The notes below the pieces were generated by a model. It was not told where the DNA came from and searched no databases. It saw nothing but the letters and a program-made list of their open reading frames with translations. The translations under genes and the position numbers were made by a program. DNA of 60,481 nucleotides from Rubrivivax gelatinosus. Its GTDB lineage: Bacteria > Pseudomonadota > Gammaproteobacteria > Burkholderiales > Burkholderiaceae_C. Below, in pieces: positions 1 through 8,725 of the stretch. Where the stretch lies: NCBI RefSeq assembly GCF_016583785.1, contig NZ_NRRU01000018.1:1-60481 (forward strand), in the 5' to 3' direction. The first letter of the stretch is position 1. Every line of letters starts with the position of its first letter.

Positions 1-520
1 TGCTGGTGCTGGTGCTGGTGCTGGTGCTGGTGCTGGTGCTGGTGCTGGTGCTGGTGCTGGGGTCCGTGGCGGTGCTGGGGTCCGTGGCGGTGCTGGGGTC
101 CGTGGCGGTGGCCGTGCGTCAGCCGCCCGTGCCCGTGCCGGTGCCGCAGCGGCACCCGGCGCGCCCGACCCGGCTGCCGAACAGGCCGCGGCCGCCTTCA
201 CGGCTGCGCTGCTGGCGCGCGCCGCCTTCGTCACGCCGGGTGCCCGCAGCCGGCGTGCGGCGGTGCGTCGGCCGGTCTGGCTGCTGGCCGCGCCCCAGCC
301 GCTGGCCGAACGCGGCGAGCGCCCGCTGTGGCAGGGCCGGGCGCTGCGTGTGCTCGCCGGGCCGGAACGCATCGAGTCGGGCTGGTGGGACGGGGCGCTG
401 GCGGCGCGCGACTATTTCGTCGCCCAGGCCGAGGACGGCGCACTGGTCTGGATCTACCGCGCCCGGCTGCCCGACGACGAGGCGGTCGAAGGCTGGTTCC
501 TGCAGGGCTGGTTCGGCTGA
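1..520 (+). CDS. imuB: ImuB-like Y-family DNA polymerase, C-terminal part (5' end outside window)
   Basis: The frame is open from the left edge to the TGA at 518-520. The last ~85 codons resemble the C-terminal tail (DUF6504-like) of ImuB, the catalytically inactive Y-family polymerase of the ImuA-ImuB-DnaE2 SOS mutasome: a segment reading GPERIESGWWDG, then RDYFVAQ and a VWIYR strand, ending in WFLQGWFG. Before it lies low-complexity Ala/Gly sequence encoded by the tandem repeats at 2-110, then an Ala/Arg-rich linker, so the repeats probably encode a flexible tether between the polymerase fold and the tail. ImuB normally acts with ImuA and DnaE2 in error-prone lesion bypass; those genes would lie to the left and are not visible. 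The assignment rests on the tail only. A repeat expansion in a disordered linker is the likely explanation of the N-terminal oddity. Confidence 0.68.
   Translation, partial: AGAGAGAGAGAGAGAGAGAGVRGGAGVRGGAGVRGGGRASAARARAGAAAAPGAPDPAAEQAAAAFTAALLARAAFVTPGARSRRAAVRRPVWLLAAPQPLAERGERPLWQGRALRVLAGPERIESGWWDGALAARDYFVAQAEDGALVWIYRARLPDDEAVEGWFLQGWFG
2..58 (+). repeat. GCTGGT hexanucleotide microsatellite
   Basis: About nine and a half perfect copies of GCTGGT run from the window edge. In the frame of the downstream stop they encode alternating Ala-Gly. The array probably continues to the left of the window. A six-base unit keeps frame whatever the copy number. Confidence 0.95.
59..110 (+). repeat. 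18-bp tandem repeat, about three copies
   Basis: Unit GGGGTCCGTGGCGGTGCT at 59, 77 and 95, the last copy diverging in its final two bases. It encodes GVRGGA in the imuB frame and directly abuts the hexamer array, as if a second round of expansion had begun from a mutated hexamer tract. Confidence 0.92.
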
Positions 521-684
521 TGCAACCGGCACCCGCCATCAGGCCGCACGGCGCCGCCAGTTGGCGGCCAGGCCGGTCACGATGTGCTTTCGTTCGACCA
601 CGAAGTACACCGGTTGCCGCCTTCGCTCCCTGGACAGAGGGCGTCGCCGCAGTCGGGGCCACCTGGGGGTGGCCGCAGCGCGCC

Positions 685-1347
685 TCAGCCGAGCCGCTCG
701 ATCAGCCAGCGTTCGAGCGCCTGCAGTTCCTCGAGGCAGACCGAGTGCTCCATCGGGTACTCGTGCCATTCGACGTCGATGCCTTGGCGCTGCAAGGCAT
801 CGCGTGCCGCCAGCCCGCGGGCGATCGGCACGACGCCGTCGTCGCGCCCATGGGCCATGAACACCGGCACGCCGGCGCTGGCCGGATGGCGCTCGGCCGC
901 GCTCGTCTCGGGCAGCGGCAGGTAACCCGAGAGCCCCGCCAGCCCGGCCAGGCGGTGCGGCGAGCGCAAGCCGGCACCAAGCGTCACCGCGCAGCCTTGC
1001 GAAAAGCCGGCGAGCACGATGCGCGAAGCCGGCGTGCCGCGCGCGATCTCACGGTCGATCAGCGCCAGCACCGCGGCGAAAGACTCGCGCAGCCCGGCCT
1101 CGTCCTCGCGCCGCTGCAGGTCGGTGACGAGGATGTCGTACCAGGCCCGCATGCGGTAGCCGCCGTTGATCGTCACCGGCCGCACCGGCGCCCGCGGCAG
1201 CACCCAGCGCACCGGGCCGACCGCATCCAGGTGCAGTTCGTCTGCCATCGCCAGGAAGTCGGTTCCGTCGGCCCCGAGCCCGTGCAGCACGATCACCGTG
1301 GCCGCCGGCGTCACGCCCGGGTCGAGTTCGATCGTCTGCAGCACCAT
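685..1347 (-). CDS. alpha/beta-hydrolase carboxylesterase (phospholipase/carboxylesterase family)
   Basis: A 220-residue serine hydrolase of the family that includes Pseudomonas carboxylesterase II and acyl-protein thioesterases. The triad is visible: nucleophile S116 in GFSQG, an Asp at 169/170 in GRDDG, and H201 in EHSV; LHGLGADGTD at 21-30 is the oxyanion-hole strand typical of the group. It should hydrolyse short- to medium-chain esters in the cytoplasm; the physiological substrate cannot be read from sequence. Start chosen at the ATG at 1345-1347 because GAGGAGAC lies just upstream, whereas extension to 1380 adds residues unlike the family. Length is normal (about 215-225). It lies downstream of trpS on the same strand, separated by a strong hairpin, so it probably has its own promoter. 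Confidence 0.88.
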   Translation of the reverse strand: MVLQTIELDPGVTPAATVIVLHGLGADGTDFLAMADELHLDAVGPVRWVLPRAPVRPVTINGGYRMRAWYDILVTDLQRREDEAGLRESFAAVLALIDREIARGTPASRIVLAGFSQGCAVTLGAGLRSPHRLAGLAGLSGYLPLPETSAAERHPASAGVPVFMAHGRDDGVVPIARGLAARDALQRQGIDVEWHEYPMEHSVCLEELQALERWLIERLG

Positions 1348-1518
1348 CGTGTCTCCTCGGTCAGTCCAGTCCGCCGGCATCGTGTGCCGCGGTGAGCCTT
1401 CGCCGCCTACTCAGTCGGCGACCTGGGCGCCAGAGCAGGCACCACGCGCCCCTGCTTGCATGCCCACAGCACCCCCAGCAGACTCCGTGGATCCGGCTCT
1501 GCCGGTCCACTGGCGTCG

Positions 1519-1556
1519 CCCCCCTGGGGGGGAGCGCGCGAGCGCTCCGGGGGGGT
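1519..1556 (-). terminator. GC-rich hairpin abutting the trpS stop; repeat-like
   Basis: Runs of C (1519-1524) and G flank a perfect inner palindrome AGCGC-GCGA-GCGCT, followed by CC and seven G. It starts at the trpS stop codon. Similar C-run/palindrome/G-run elements recur between genes in Burkholderiales genomes (from memory). No U-tract follows, so termination is only inferred. Confidence 0.5.
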
Positions 1557-2764
1557 CAATACGAAATGCCCATCGCCTCGCGCACGTCCTTCATCGTCTG
1601 CCGCGCCACCGTGCGTGCGCGCTCGGTGCCCATCTCGACGATCCAGTGCACCTGCTTGGGGTTGGCGGTGAAGGCGGCGGCGCGTTCGAACCAGGGCTTC
1701 TGCTCGGTGACGATGGCGTCGATCACCGGCTGCTTGCACTCCAGGCAGCCGATGCCGGCCGTCGTGCAGCCCTTGCAGACCCAGTCCTGGGTCGCCGCGT
1801 CGCTGTAGACCTGGTGCAGGGCCCAGACGGGGCACTTCTCGGGCGTTCCCGGGTCGGTGCGGCGCACACGCGCCGGGTCGGTGACCATGCCGCGGATCTT
1901 CTTCGCGACCGTGTCCGGCTCGTCGCGCATCAGCACCGCGTTGCCGTAGCTCTTGCTCATCTTCGCGCCGTCCAGGCCGGGCAGGCGCGCGTTCTCGGTG
2001 TACAGCGCCTGCGGCTCGACGAGGATGGTCTTGCCACTGCCCTTCAGGTGGCCGGCGAGCAGTTCGCCGTCGTGCGCCGTCCAGCCTTCGACGCTGGCGG
2101 CGGCCTTCTTCAGGATGCCTTCGCCCTTGGCCAGCGCCTCGGCGGCACCGGTCTCGCCGAAGGCCTTGCGCTGCTTCTCGAAGTAGCGCTGGTCGTCCTT
2201 GGGCAGCTTGGCCAGCGCCGCCGCCACCTGCTCGGTGAAGTCGGGCGCGCGGCCGTACAGGCTGTTGAAGCGGCGCGCGACTTCGCGCGTCAGCTCGACG
2301 TGCGAGGCCTGGTCCTCGCCGACCGGCACGTAGGCGGCCTTGTAGATCAGGATGTCGGCCGCCTGCAGCAGCGGATAGCCGAGGAAGCCGTAGGTCGCGA
2401 GGTCGCGGTCCTTGAGCTTCTCGATCTGGTCCTTGTAGGTCGGCACGCGCTCGAGCCAGCCCAGCGGCGTGCCCATCGCCAGCAGCGTGAACAGCTCGGC
2501 GTGCTCGGGCAGGCGGCTCTGGATGAAGATCGTGCTCTTCTCCGGGTCCAGGCCGGCGGCGAGCCAGTCGATCACCATCTCGTAGACGTTCTTCTCGATG
2601 ACGTCGCGCTCTTCGTAGTGCGTGGTCAGCGCGTGCCAGTCGGCGACGAAGAAGAAGCAGTCGTACTGGTCCTGCAGCCGCACCCAGTTCTTCAGGGCGC
2701 CGTGGTAGTGGCCGAGGTGCAGGGAGCCGGTCGGGCGCATGCCCGAAAGAACGCGGGGTCGCAT
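1556..2764 (-). CDS. trpS: tryptophanyl-tRNA synthetase with a predicted [4Fe-4S] site
   Basis: Class I synthetase charging tRNA-Trp, 402 residues from the ATG at 2764. The HIGH-type motif HLGH is at 16-19 and KMSKS at 268-272. It is longer than the ~330-residue enterobacterial form because of a C-terminal segment carrying cysteines 311, 330, 333, 340 and 343; four of these fit C-x21-C-x6-C-x2-C, close to the cluster-binding pattern described for the Thermotoga enzyme (C-x22-C-x6-C-x2-C). An upstream in-frame TTG at 2780-2782 could add six residues; a GACAAT hexamer lies at 2794-2799 on this strand, but the ATG start matches the conserved N-terminus better. It is divergent from purN. Confidence 0.95.
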   Translation of the reverse strand: MRPRVLSGMRPTGSLHLGHYHGALKNWVRLQDQYDCFFFVADWHALTTHYEERDVIEKNVYEMVIDWLAAGLDPEKSTIFIQSRLPEHAELFTLLAMGTPLGWLERVPTYKDQIEKLKDRDLATYGFLGYPLLQAADILIYKAAYVPVGEDQASHVELTREVARRFNSLYGRAPDFTEQVAAALAKLPKDDQRYFEKQRKAFGETGAAEALAKGEGILKKAAASVEGWTAHDGELLAGHLKGSGKTILVEPQALYTENARLPGLDGAKMSKSYGNAVLMRDEPDTVAKKIRGMVTDPARVRRTDPGTPEKCPVWALHQVYSDAATQDWVCKGCTTAGIGCLECKQPVIDAIVTEQKPWFERAAAFTANPKQVHWIVEMGTERARTVARQTMKDVREAMGISY

Positions 2765-2822
2765 GGAGTTTTGCCGGGACAACGAAAGCGTCGATTGTCT
2801 CAGGTCGTCGTGGCCCGATCGC

Positions 2823-2828
2823 TACACT
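2823..2828 (+). promoter_or_regulatory. -10-like TACACT, 9 nt before purN
   Basis: TACACT followed by nine bases and the purN ATG at 2838; no purine-rich Shine-Dalgarno lies between. The expected start site falls within a few bases of the AUG. Confidence 0.45.
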
Positions 2829-2837
2829 GCGCGGCCC

Positions 2838-3467
2838 ATGAAACGCATCGTCATCCTGATCTCCGGCCGCGGCTCGAACATGGAGGCGATCGTCCAGCGC
2901 TGTGCCGCCGAGGGCTGGCCGGCGCGTGTCGCAGCCGTCGTGTCCAATCGGCCGGACGCATCGGGACTGGCCTTCGCCGCCGCGCACGGCGTGCCGACGG
3001 CGGTGGTCGACCACCGCGCCTTCGCCGGCGAGCGCGAGGCCTTCGACGCCGCGCTGGCTGCCGAGATCGACCGCCACGAGCCCGAGCTGATCGTGCTCGC
3101 CGGGTTCATGCGCATCCTCGGCGACGCCTTCGTGCGCCGCTACGCCGGGCTTTTGCTCAACGTGCATCCGTCGCTGCTGCCGGCCTTCCCGGGGCTGCAC
3201 ACGCACCGGCGCGCGCTCGAAGCCGGCTGCAAGGCCGCCGGCGCCACCGTGCACTTCGTGACGCCCGAACTCGACCACGGCCCGATCGTGATGCAGGCCG
3301 TGGTGCCGGTGCTGCCGGGTGACGACGAGGCGGCGCTGGCCGAGCGTGTGCTCGCCGCCGAACACGTCATCTACCCGCAGGCGGTGCGCTGGTTCGTCGA
3401 AGGTGCGCTCAGCGTCGAAAACGGCGTCGTGCACCAGCGCGACGGCCAGGCACAACTGCTCGTCTGA
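2838..3467 (+). CDS. purN: phosphoribosylglycinamide formyltransferase 1
   Basis: Transfers the formyl group of 10-formyltetrahydrofolate to GAR in step 3 of purine synthesis. The 209-residue protein has the N-terminal phosphate loop SGRGSN (9-14) and the catalytic set N108, H110 and D146 within NVHPSLLPAF and LDHGP. Length equals the usual ~205-215. The ATG at 2838 is preferred to longer frames because the family begins exactly at MKRIVILISG. The closest upstream signal is a TACACT hexamer rather than a ribosome-binding site. It is followed by rsmB on the same strand after 71 bases containing a short hairpin; the two need not share a transcript. Confidence 0.95.
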   Translation: MKRIVILISGRGSNMEAIVQRCAAEGWPARVAAVVSNRPDASGLAFAAAHGVPTAVVDHRAFAGEREAFDAALAAEIDRHEPELIVLAGFMRILGDAFVRRYAGLLLNVHPSLLPAFPGLHTHRRALEAGCKAAGATVHFVTPELDHGPIVMQAVVPVLPGDDEAALAERVLAAEHVIYPQAVRWFVEGALSVENGVVHQRDGQAQLLV

Positions 3468-3490
3468 GGCGGCCCCGGCCGGTGCGTGCA

Positions 3491-3507
3491 CGCCCCGACT
3501 CGGGGCG
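3491..3507 (+). terminator. short GC hairpin between purN and rsmB
   Basis: CGCCCCG (3491-3497), three-base loop, CGGGGCG (3501-3507). No T-run follows, so this is a weak or Rho-assisted terminator candidate only. Confidence 0.3.
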
Positions 3508-3523
3508 CGGTGCGCGCTCACGG

Positions 3524-3529
3524 GATAAT
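3524..3529 (+). promoter_or_regulatory. -10-like GATAAT, 9 nt before rsmB
   Basis: GATAAT followed by CGCGCCCCT and the ATG at 3539. No convincing -35 hexamer is seen 16-18 bases upstream, and no Shine-Dalgarno follows. Confidence 0.5.
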
Positions 3530-3538
3530 CGCGCCCCT

Positions 3539-4798
3539 ATGCATCCGAACGCCCTGCTCGACCTCGCCACCGATCTGCTGCGCAGCGTGCTGCGCCTGGA
3601 CCAGCCGGCCGACGCCGTCGTTTCCGCGTTCTTCCGCCAGCACCGCGCGCTCGGCAACCGCGAACGCCATGCGATGGCCGAAACCGCCTACGCCGTGCTG
3701 CGTCAGCGCCTGCTGCTCGCGCACCTGGCACAAAGCGGCAGCGGCGCGCTCGAACGCCGCCTGGCCATCCTCGCCTGGCAGGGCAGCGACAGCTTCCTGC
3801 GCGGCGCCCTCGGCCCGCACGAACAGCAGTGGCTGGCCCAGGTGAAGACGGTCGACCGCACGACGCTGGGCGAGAAGCTGCGCCACAACCTGCCCGACTG
3901 GCTGGCCGGGGCGCTGCAGGCGCAACTGGGCGAGGAGTTCTGGCCGCTGGTGCAGGCACTGGACGCCGGTGCGCCGCTGGACCTGCGCGTCAACGCGCTG
4001 AAGGCCAAACGCGAGGACGTGCTGAAGGCGCTGGCCGACGCCGGCATCAAGGCCGAGCCGACGCCGTTTTCGCCCTGGGGCCTGCGTGTCGACGGCAAGC
4101 CGGCGCTGAACAAGCTCGAGCTCTTCACCGGCGGCAGCATCGAGGTCCAGGACGAAGGCAGCCAGCTGCTGGCGCTGCTCACCGGTGCCAAACGCGGCGA
4201 GATGGTCGTCGACTTCTGCGCCGGCGCCGGCGGCAAGACGCTGGCGCTGGGCGCGATGATGCGCAACACCGGCCGGCTCTATGCCTTCGACGTCTCCGGC
4301 CACCGCCTGGACAACCTGAAGCCGCGGCTGGCGCGCAGCGGGCTGTCCAACGTCTACCCGGCGCAGATCGCGCACGAACGCGACGAACGCGTCAAGCGCC
4401 TGGCCGGCAAGATCGACCGCGTGCTGATCGACGCGCCGTGCTCGGGCCTGGGCACGCTGCGCCGCAACCCCGACCTGAAGTGGCGCCAGTCGCCCAAGGC
4501 GGTGCAGGAACTGCAGGCCAAGCAGCAGGCCATCCTCGCCAGCGCGGCACGCCTGCCCAAGTCCGGCGGCCGCCTGGTCTACGCGACCTGCAGCCTGCTG
4601 AACGCCGAGAACGAGGAAGTCGTCGCCGCATTCGACGCCGAACATGGCCGCGACTTCGTGCGCCTCTCACCGGCCGAGCTGATGCGCGAGCAGGGAGTCG
4701 AACGCGCCGACGAACTGGTGAGCGCCGAATGCCTGCGGCTGTGGCCGCACCGGCATGGCACCGACGGTTTCTTCGCTGCCGTCTGGCAGCGCCGCTGA
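3539..4798 (+). CDS. rsmB: 16S rRNA (cytosine-5) methyltransferase, RsmB family
   Basis: A 419-residue NOL1/NOP2/Sun-family methyltransferase. The N-terminal ~130 residues form the NusB-like helical domain seen in RsmB; the C-terminal Rossmann domain binds SAM through DFCAGAGGKT and carries both catalytic cysteines, C301 in DAPCSG (motif IV) and C351 in YATCS (motif VI). RsmB makes m5C967 in E. coli 16S rRNA. The usual fmt neighbour is absent here, so substrate assignment by context is not possible and RsmF-like specificity cannot be wholly excluded. The start at 3539 puts the NusB domain at full length. Confidence 0.9.
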   Translation: MHPNALLDLATDLLRSVLRLDQPADAVVSAFFRQHRALGNRERHAMAETAYAVLRQRLLLAHLAQSGSGALERRLAILAWQGSDSFLRGALGPHEQQWLAQVKTVDRTTLGEKLRHNLPDWLAGALQAQLGEEFWPLVQALDAGAPLDLRVNALKAKREDVLKALADAGIKAEPTPFSPWGLRVDGKPALNKLELFTGGSIEVQDEGSQLLALLTGAKRGEMVVDFCAGAGGKTLALGAMMRNTGRLYAFDVSGHRLDNLKPRLARSGLSNVYPAQIAHERDERVKRLAGKIDRVLIDAPCSGLGTLRRNPDLKWRQSPKAVQELQAKQQAILASAARLPKSGGRLVYATCSLLNAENEEVVAAFDAEHGRDFVRLSPAELMREQGVERADELVSAECLRLWPHRHGTDGFFAAVWQRR

Positions 4799-4944
4799 AG
4801 CTCTTCCGGCATTCGTCGCGCAGCGCTCTGGCGGTGGCGGATCTCACAAGTCGCGCCTGAAATCCCGGTCGATTCGCAAAGACCTTGCGAAATCACGGCC
4901 CCTACAATCGGGGTTGTTGATGTAACGCAAGGCTAGTGAACCGG

Positions 4945-6168
4945 ATGATTTACCTGACGACACTGCACGACGGCCTGGTCGAGTGGCTTTCCAACGGGCT
5001 GCTCGACGCGTCGTGGTGGCAGATCCTGCTCACCGCGCTGGTGTTCACGCACATCACGATCGCGGCGGTGACGATCTATCTGCACCGGTCGCAGGCGCAC
5101 CGTTCGCTGGACCTGCATCCGGTGGTCTCGCACTTCTTCCGCTTCTGGCTGTGGCTGACGACCGGCATGGTGACCAAGGAATGGGTCGCCATCCACCGCA
5201 AGCACCACGCGAAATGCGAGACCGTCGACGACCCGCACAGCCCGGTGACACGCGGCATCAAGACGGTGCTGCTGACCGGCAGCGAGCTCTACCGCGCCGA
5301 GGCCAAGGTCGGCGAGACGCTGTCCAAGTACGGCCACGGCACGCCGGACGACTGGATCGAGCGCCATCTCTACAGCCGCTTCAGCTGGCAGGGCGTGGCG
5401 CTGATGCTGATCGTCAACATGGCGCTGTTCGGTGCCATCGGCGCGACGGTCTGGGCGGTGCAGATGGCCTGGATCCCGATCAACGCGGCCGGCATCATCA
5501 ACGGCCTGGGCCACTACTGGGGCTACCGCAACTTCGAGGCGGCCGACGCTTCGACCAACATCTCGCCCTGGGGCATCGTCATCGGCGGCGAGGAGCTGCA
5601 CAACAACCACCACACCTATCCGACCTCGGCCAAGTTCTCGGTCAAGCGCTACGAGTTCGACATCGGCTGGGTCTACATCCGCGCGCTCGAGAGCATCGGC
5701 CTGGCCCGGGTGCGCAAGACGCCGCCGCGGCTGGCGCTGGGCGCGGTCAGGCCGGTGGCCGACAGCCAGACGCTGGAAGCCGTCATCGCCAACCGCTACG
5801 AGGTGATGGCCAAGTACGCGGTCGAGATGCGGCGCGCGGTGCGCGGCGAGCTGGCGCGCCTGAAGGAACAAGGTGCCCAGAACAGTGCGCACTGGCGCGA
5901 TCTGGTGCTGGCCAAGGCCTGGCTGCACCGCGATGAAGACAAGATCCCGAGCGGCGTGAAGACGCGCCTGGCCGATGCCCTGAGCGAGAGCCCGAAGCTG
6001 GCTCAGCTGGTGGCGATGCGCGAGGAGCTGCGTGCGCTGTGGACACGCACCAACGTCTCGGCCGAACAGCTCGTCGTCGACCTGCAGGCCTGGTGCCGGC
6101 GGGCCGAGGGCAGCGGCATCGCTGCACTGCACGACTTCTCGCTGAAGCTGCGCGCGGCGCGCATCTGA
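4945..6168 (+). CDS. desA: membrane acyl-CoA/acyl-lipid delta-9 fatty acid desaturase
   Basis: A di-iron membrane desaturase introducing a cis double bond into saturated acyl chains for membrane fluidity. The three histidine boxes are present: HRSQAH (47-52), HRKHH (84-88) and HNNHH (219-223), with hydrophobic pairs around 25-45, 60-80 and 150-185. The C-terminal ~130 residues form a soluble Lys/Arg/Glu-rich tail common in betaproteobacterial members. Start: ATG at 4945 gives the family-like MIYLTTLHDG; an in-frame GTG at 4936 would add three residues. A TACAAT hexamer at 4903-4908 is a plausible -10. A strong terminator follows at 6201, so it appears monocistronic. Confidence 0.9.
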   Translation: MIYLTTLHDGLVEWLSNGLLDASWWQILLTALVFTHITIAAVTIYLHRSQAHRSLDLHPVVSHFFRFWLWLTTGMVTKEWVAIHRKHHAKCETVDDPHSPVTRGIKTVLLTGSELYRAEAKVGETLSKYGHGTPDDWIERHLYSRFSWQGVALMLIVNMALFGAIGATVWAVQMAWIPINAAGIINGLGHYWGYRNFEAADASTNISPWGIVIGGEELHNNHHTYPTSAKFSVKRYEFDIGWVYIRALESIGLARVRKTPPRLALGAVRPVADSQTLEAVIANRYEVMAKYAVEMRRAVRGELARLKEQGAQNSAHWRDLVLAKAWLHRDEDKIPSGVKTRLADALSESPKLAQLVAMREELRALWTRTNVSAEQLVVDLQAWCRRAEGSGIAALHDFSLKLRAARI

Positions 6169-6200
6169 GAACGGCTGCGGCCCGCGGGCCGAGCACGAAG

Positions 6201-6230
6201 AACGGGGCCTCGATGGGCCCCGTTTGTCTT
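6201..6230 (+). terminator. Rho-independent terminator of the desaturase gene
   Basis: Nine-bp stem AACGGGGCC (6201-6209) / GGCCCCGTT (6216-6224) with a six-base loop, followed by TGTCTTTC. Confidence 0.8.
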
Positions 6231-6283
6231 TCTGCCGTGTGCCGGCTTGCGATCGGGCTGCCGAGCCCGCGGCACAAATGGCA

Positions 6284-6303
6284 ACGGGGCCCGCGGGCCC
6301 CGT
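6284..6303 (-). terminator. perfect 20-bp palindrome, terminator of rpmBG
   Basis: Self-complementary arms ACGGGGCCCG/CGGGCCCCGT; reading on the minus strand it lies 37 bases past the rpmG stop and is followed by TGCCATTTGT. It is convergent with the desaturase terminator. Confidence 0.65.
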
Positions 6304-6340
6304 GTCAATCGTGCGTGGCCGCCTTGCGGGCGGCCGACGA

Positions 6341-6511
6341 TCACTTCAGCTTCACTTCCTTGTACAGGACGTGCTTGCGAGCCTTCGGGTCGAACTTCAG
6401 GAATTCGAGCTTTTCGGGCGTCGTCTTCTTGTTCTTGCTCGTGGTGTAGAAGTGGCCGGTGCCCGCCGTGGACTCCAGCTTGATCTTTTCGCGTCCGCCT
6501 TTGCTGGCCAT
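6341..6511 (-). CDS. rpmG: 50S ribosomal protein L33
   Basis: A 56-residue basic protein starting [14 protein letters not shown] and ending YKEVKLK, the standard L33 ends. It contains no cysteines, so it is the zinc-independent (C-) form. The ATG at 6509-6511 is preceded on this strand by AGGAGA at ideal distance. It follows rpmB by 20 bases, the usual rpmB-rpmG operon. L33 sits near the E site of the large subunit. Confidence 0.96.
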   Translation of the reverse strand: MASKGGREKIKLESTAGTGHFYTTSKNKKTTPEKLEFLKFDPKARKHVLYKEVKLK

Positions 6512-6531
6512 ATCGATCTCCTAACGGGCTG

Positions 6532-6765
6532 TCAGATTTCGCCGCGGGCACGCAGGTCGGCGACGACCTGCTCGATGCCCTTCTTGTCGATCAGGCGCAG
6601 AGCCGCATTGGACACGCGAAGGCGCAGCCAGCGGTTTTCGCTTTCGATCCAGAAGCGGCGGTAGTGCAGGTTGGGCAGGAAGCGCCGCTTCGTTTTGTTG
6701 TTCGCATGGGAAACATTGTTTCCCACCATCGGGCGCTTGCCCGTGACTTGACAGACGCGTGCCAT
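6532..6765 (-). CDS. rpmB: 50S ribosomal protein L28
   Basis: A 77-residue L28 beginning [20 protein letters not shown] and ending ADLRARGEI, full length for the family. It has a single cysteine, so it is the zinc-free type. First gene of the rpmB-rpmG pair, transcribed from the TATAAT at 6860-6865 with a leader of nearly 90 bases. The ATG at 6763-6765 matches the invariant N-terminus; longer in-frame extensions are shadows. Confidence 0.97.
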   Translation of the reverse strand: MARVCQVTGKRPMVGNNVSHANNKTKRRFLPNLHYRRFWIESENRWLRLRVSNAALRLIDKKGIEQVVADLRARGEI

Positions 6766-6859
6766 GACGCTTCTCCGGAAAGGTTCGAGGGTGATGGCCG
6801 CCTGCGAAAGATACCGAGGTCCCAGCGGACCCGGGCCATCAAAGGCAGCAAAGCCGAAA

Positions 6860-7937
<1,078 letters not shown>

Positions 7938-8019
7938 TCAATGGGCACAATAGATCATTTCTTATCGCCGCCTACGCACCGCGCCGTGCGGCGCAGAACT
8001 ACCAGAGGAGGTTCCCGTC

Positions 8020-8688
8020 GTGTCGATGCTGTCGAATCTGGATCTGATCCGGCGCGTGCCGTTGTTCTCGATGCTGACGGCCGAACAGGCCCAGGCGATC
8101 GCCGACAGCGTCGTCAAGCGCCGCTTCCGCCGCGGTGAACTGGTCGTCGAACAGGGGCGCAAGAGCAATGCGCTGTTCATCCTGCTCAATGGCCGGGCCC
8201 GCGTGCTCACGTCGGACACGCGCGGCCGCGAGGTCATCCTCGCGGTGCTGGAGTCCGGCGACTATGTCGGCGAGATGAGCCTGATCGACGGCGAGCCGCA
8301 CTCGGCCACCGTGCGTGCCGAGATCCAGACCGACATGCTGGTGCTGCAGCGTGCCGACTTCGCGCGCTGCCTGCCCGAAGGCTCGACGCTGGCCTACGCC
8401 ATCCTGCGCGGCCTGGTGCGCCGGCTGCGCAACGCCGACCGCCAGATCGAGTCGCTGGCGCTGCTGGACGTCTACGGCCGCGTCGCGCGCACGCTGCTCG
8501 ACATGGCCGAGGACGACAAGGGCACGAAAATCATCCGCCACAAGGTCTCGCGCCAGGACATGGCCAAGGTCGTCGGCGCCTCGCGCGAGATGGTCAGCCG
8601 GGTCATGAAGGACCTGGAGGACCGCGGCGTCATCGAGACCCAGGAGAACGGCTCGGTGATCATCAAGGAACGGCTGCAGACCGACTGA
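8020..8688 (+). CDS. Crp/Fnr-family transcriptional regulator without Fe-S cysteines
   Basis: A 222-residue regulator: N-terminal cyclic-nucleotide-binding-like beta-roll (about 10-120, with [19 protein letters not shown]), a long dimer helix (130-165) and a C-terminal winged helix (recognition region ~173-195, [20 protein letters not shown]). Unlike FNR it has no N-terminal cysteine cluster, so it is not a direct oxygen sensor; whether it binds cAMP cannot be told. The start is GTG at 8020, eight bases after GAGGAGGT; the in-frame ATG at 8026 is too far for that site. A CACAAT at 7946-7951 may be its -10. It is upstream of ftsK on the same strand, but ftsK has its own start signal. Confidence 0.88.
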   Translation: MSMLSNLDLIRRVPLFSMLTAEQAQAIADSVVKRRFRRGELVVEQGRKSNALFILLNGRARVLTSDTRGREVILAVLESGDYVGEMSLIDGEPHSATVRAEIQTDMLVLQRADFARCLPEGSTLAYAILRGLVRRLRNADRQIESLALLDVYGRVARTLLDMAEDDKGTKIIRHKVSRQDMAKVVGASREMVSRVMKDLEDRGVIETQENGSVIIKERLQTD

Positions 8689-8713
8689 CACCCCTCGGGT
8701 CGGGGCGATCGGC

Positions 8714-8719
8714 CACAAT
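8714..8719 (+). promoter_or_regulatory. -10-like CACAAT, 6 nt before ftsK
   Basis: CACAAT, six bases (GGCCGC), ATG. No Shine-Dalgarno. Confidence 0.45.
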
Positions 8720-8725
8720 GGCCGC

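Noticed and set aside
4885..4908. TTGCGA (4885) plus TACAAT (4903) as a full sigma-70 promoter for the desaturase
   Set aside because: The spacer is only 12 bases. TACAAT may still be a -10, but the pair is not a valid promoter.
8020..8688. Calling the Crp/Fnr-family gene fnr and the regulator of the 58308 site
   Set aside because: The protein has no N-terminal cysteine cluster; an oxygen-sensing FNR must be encoded elsewhere.
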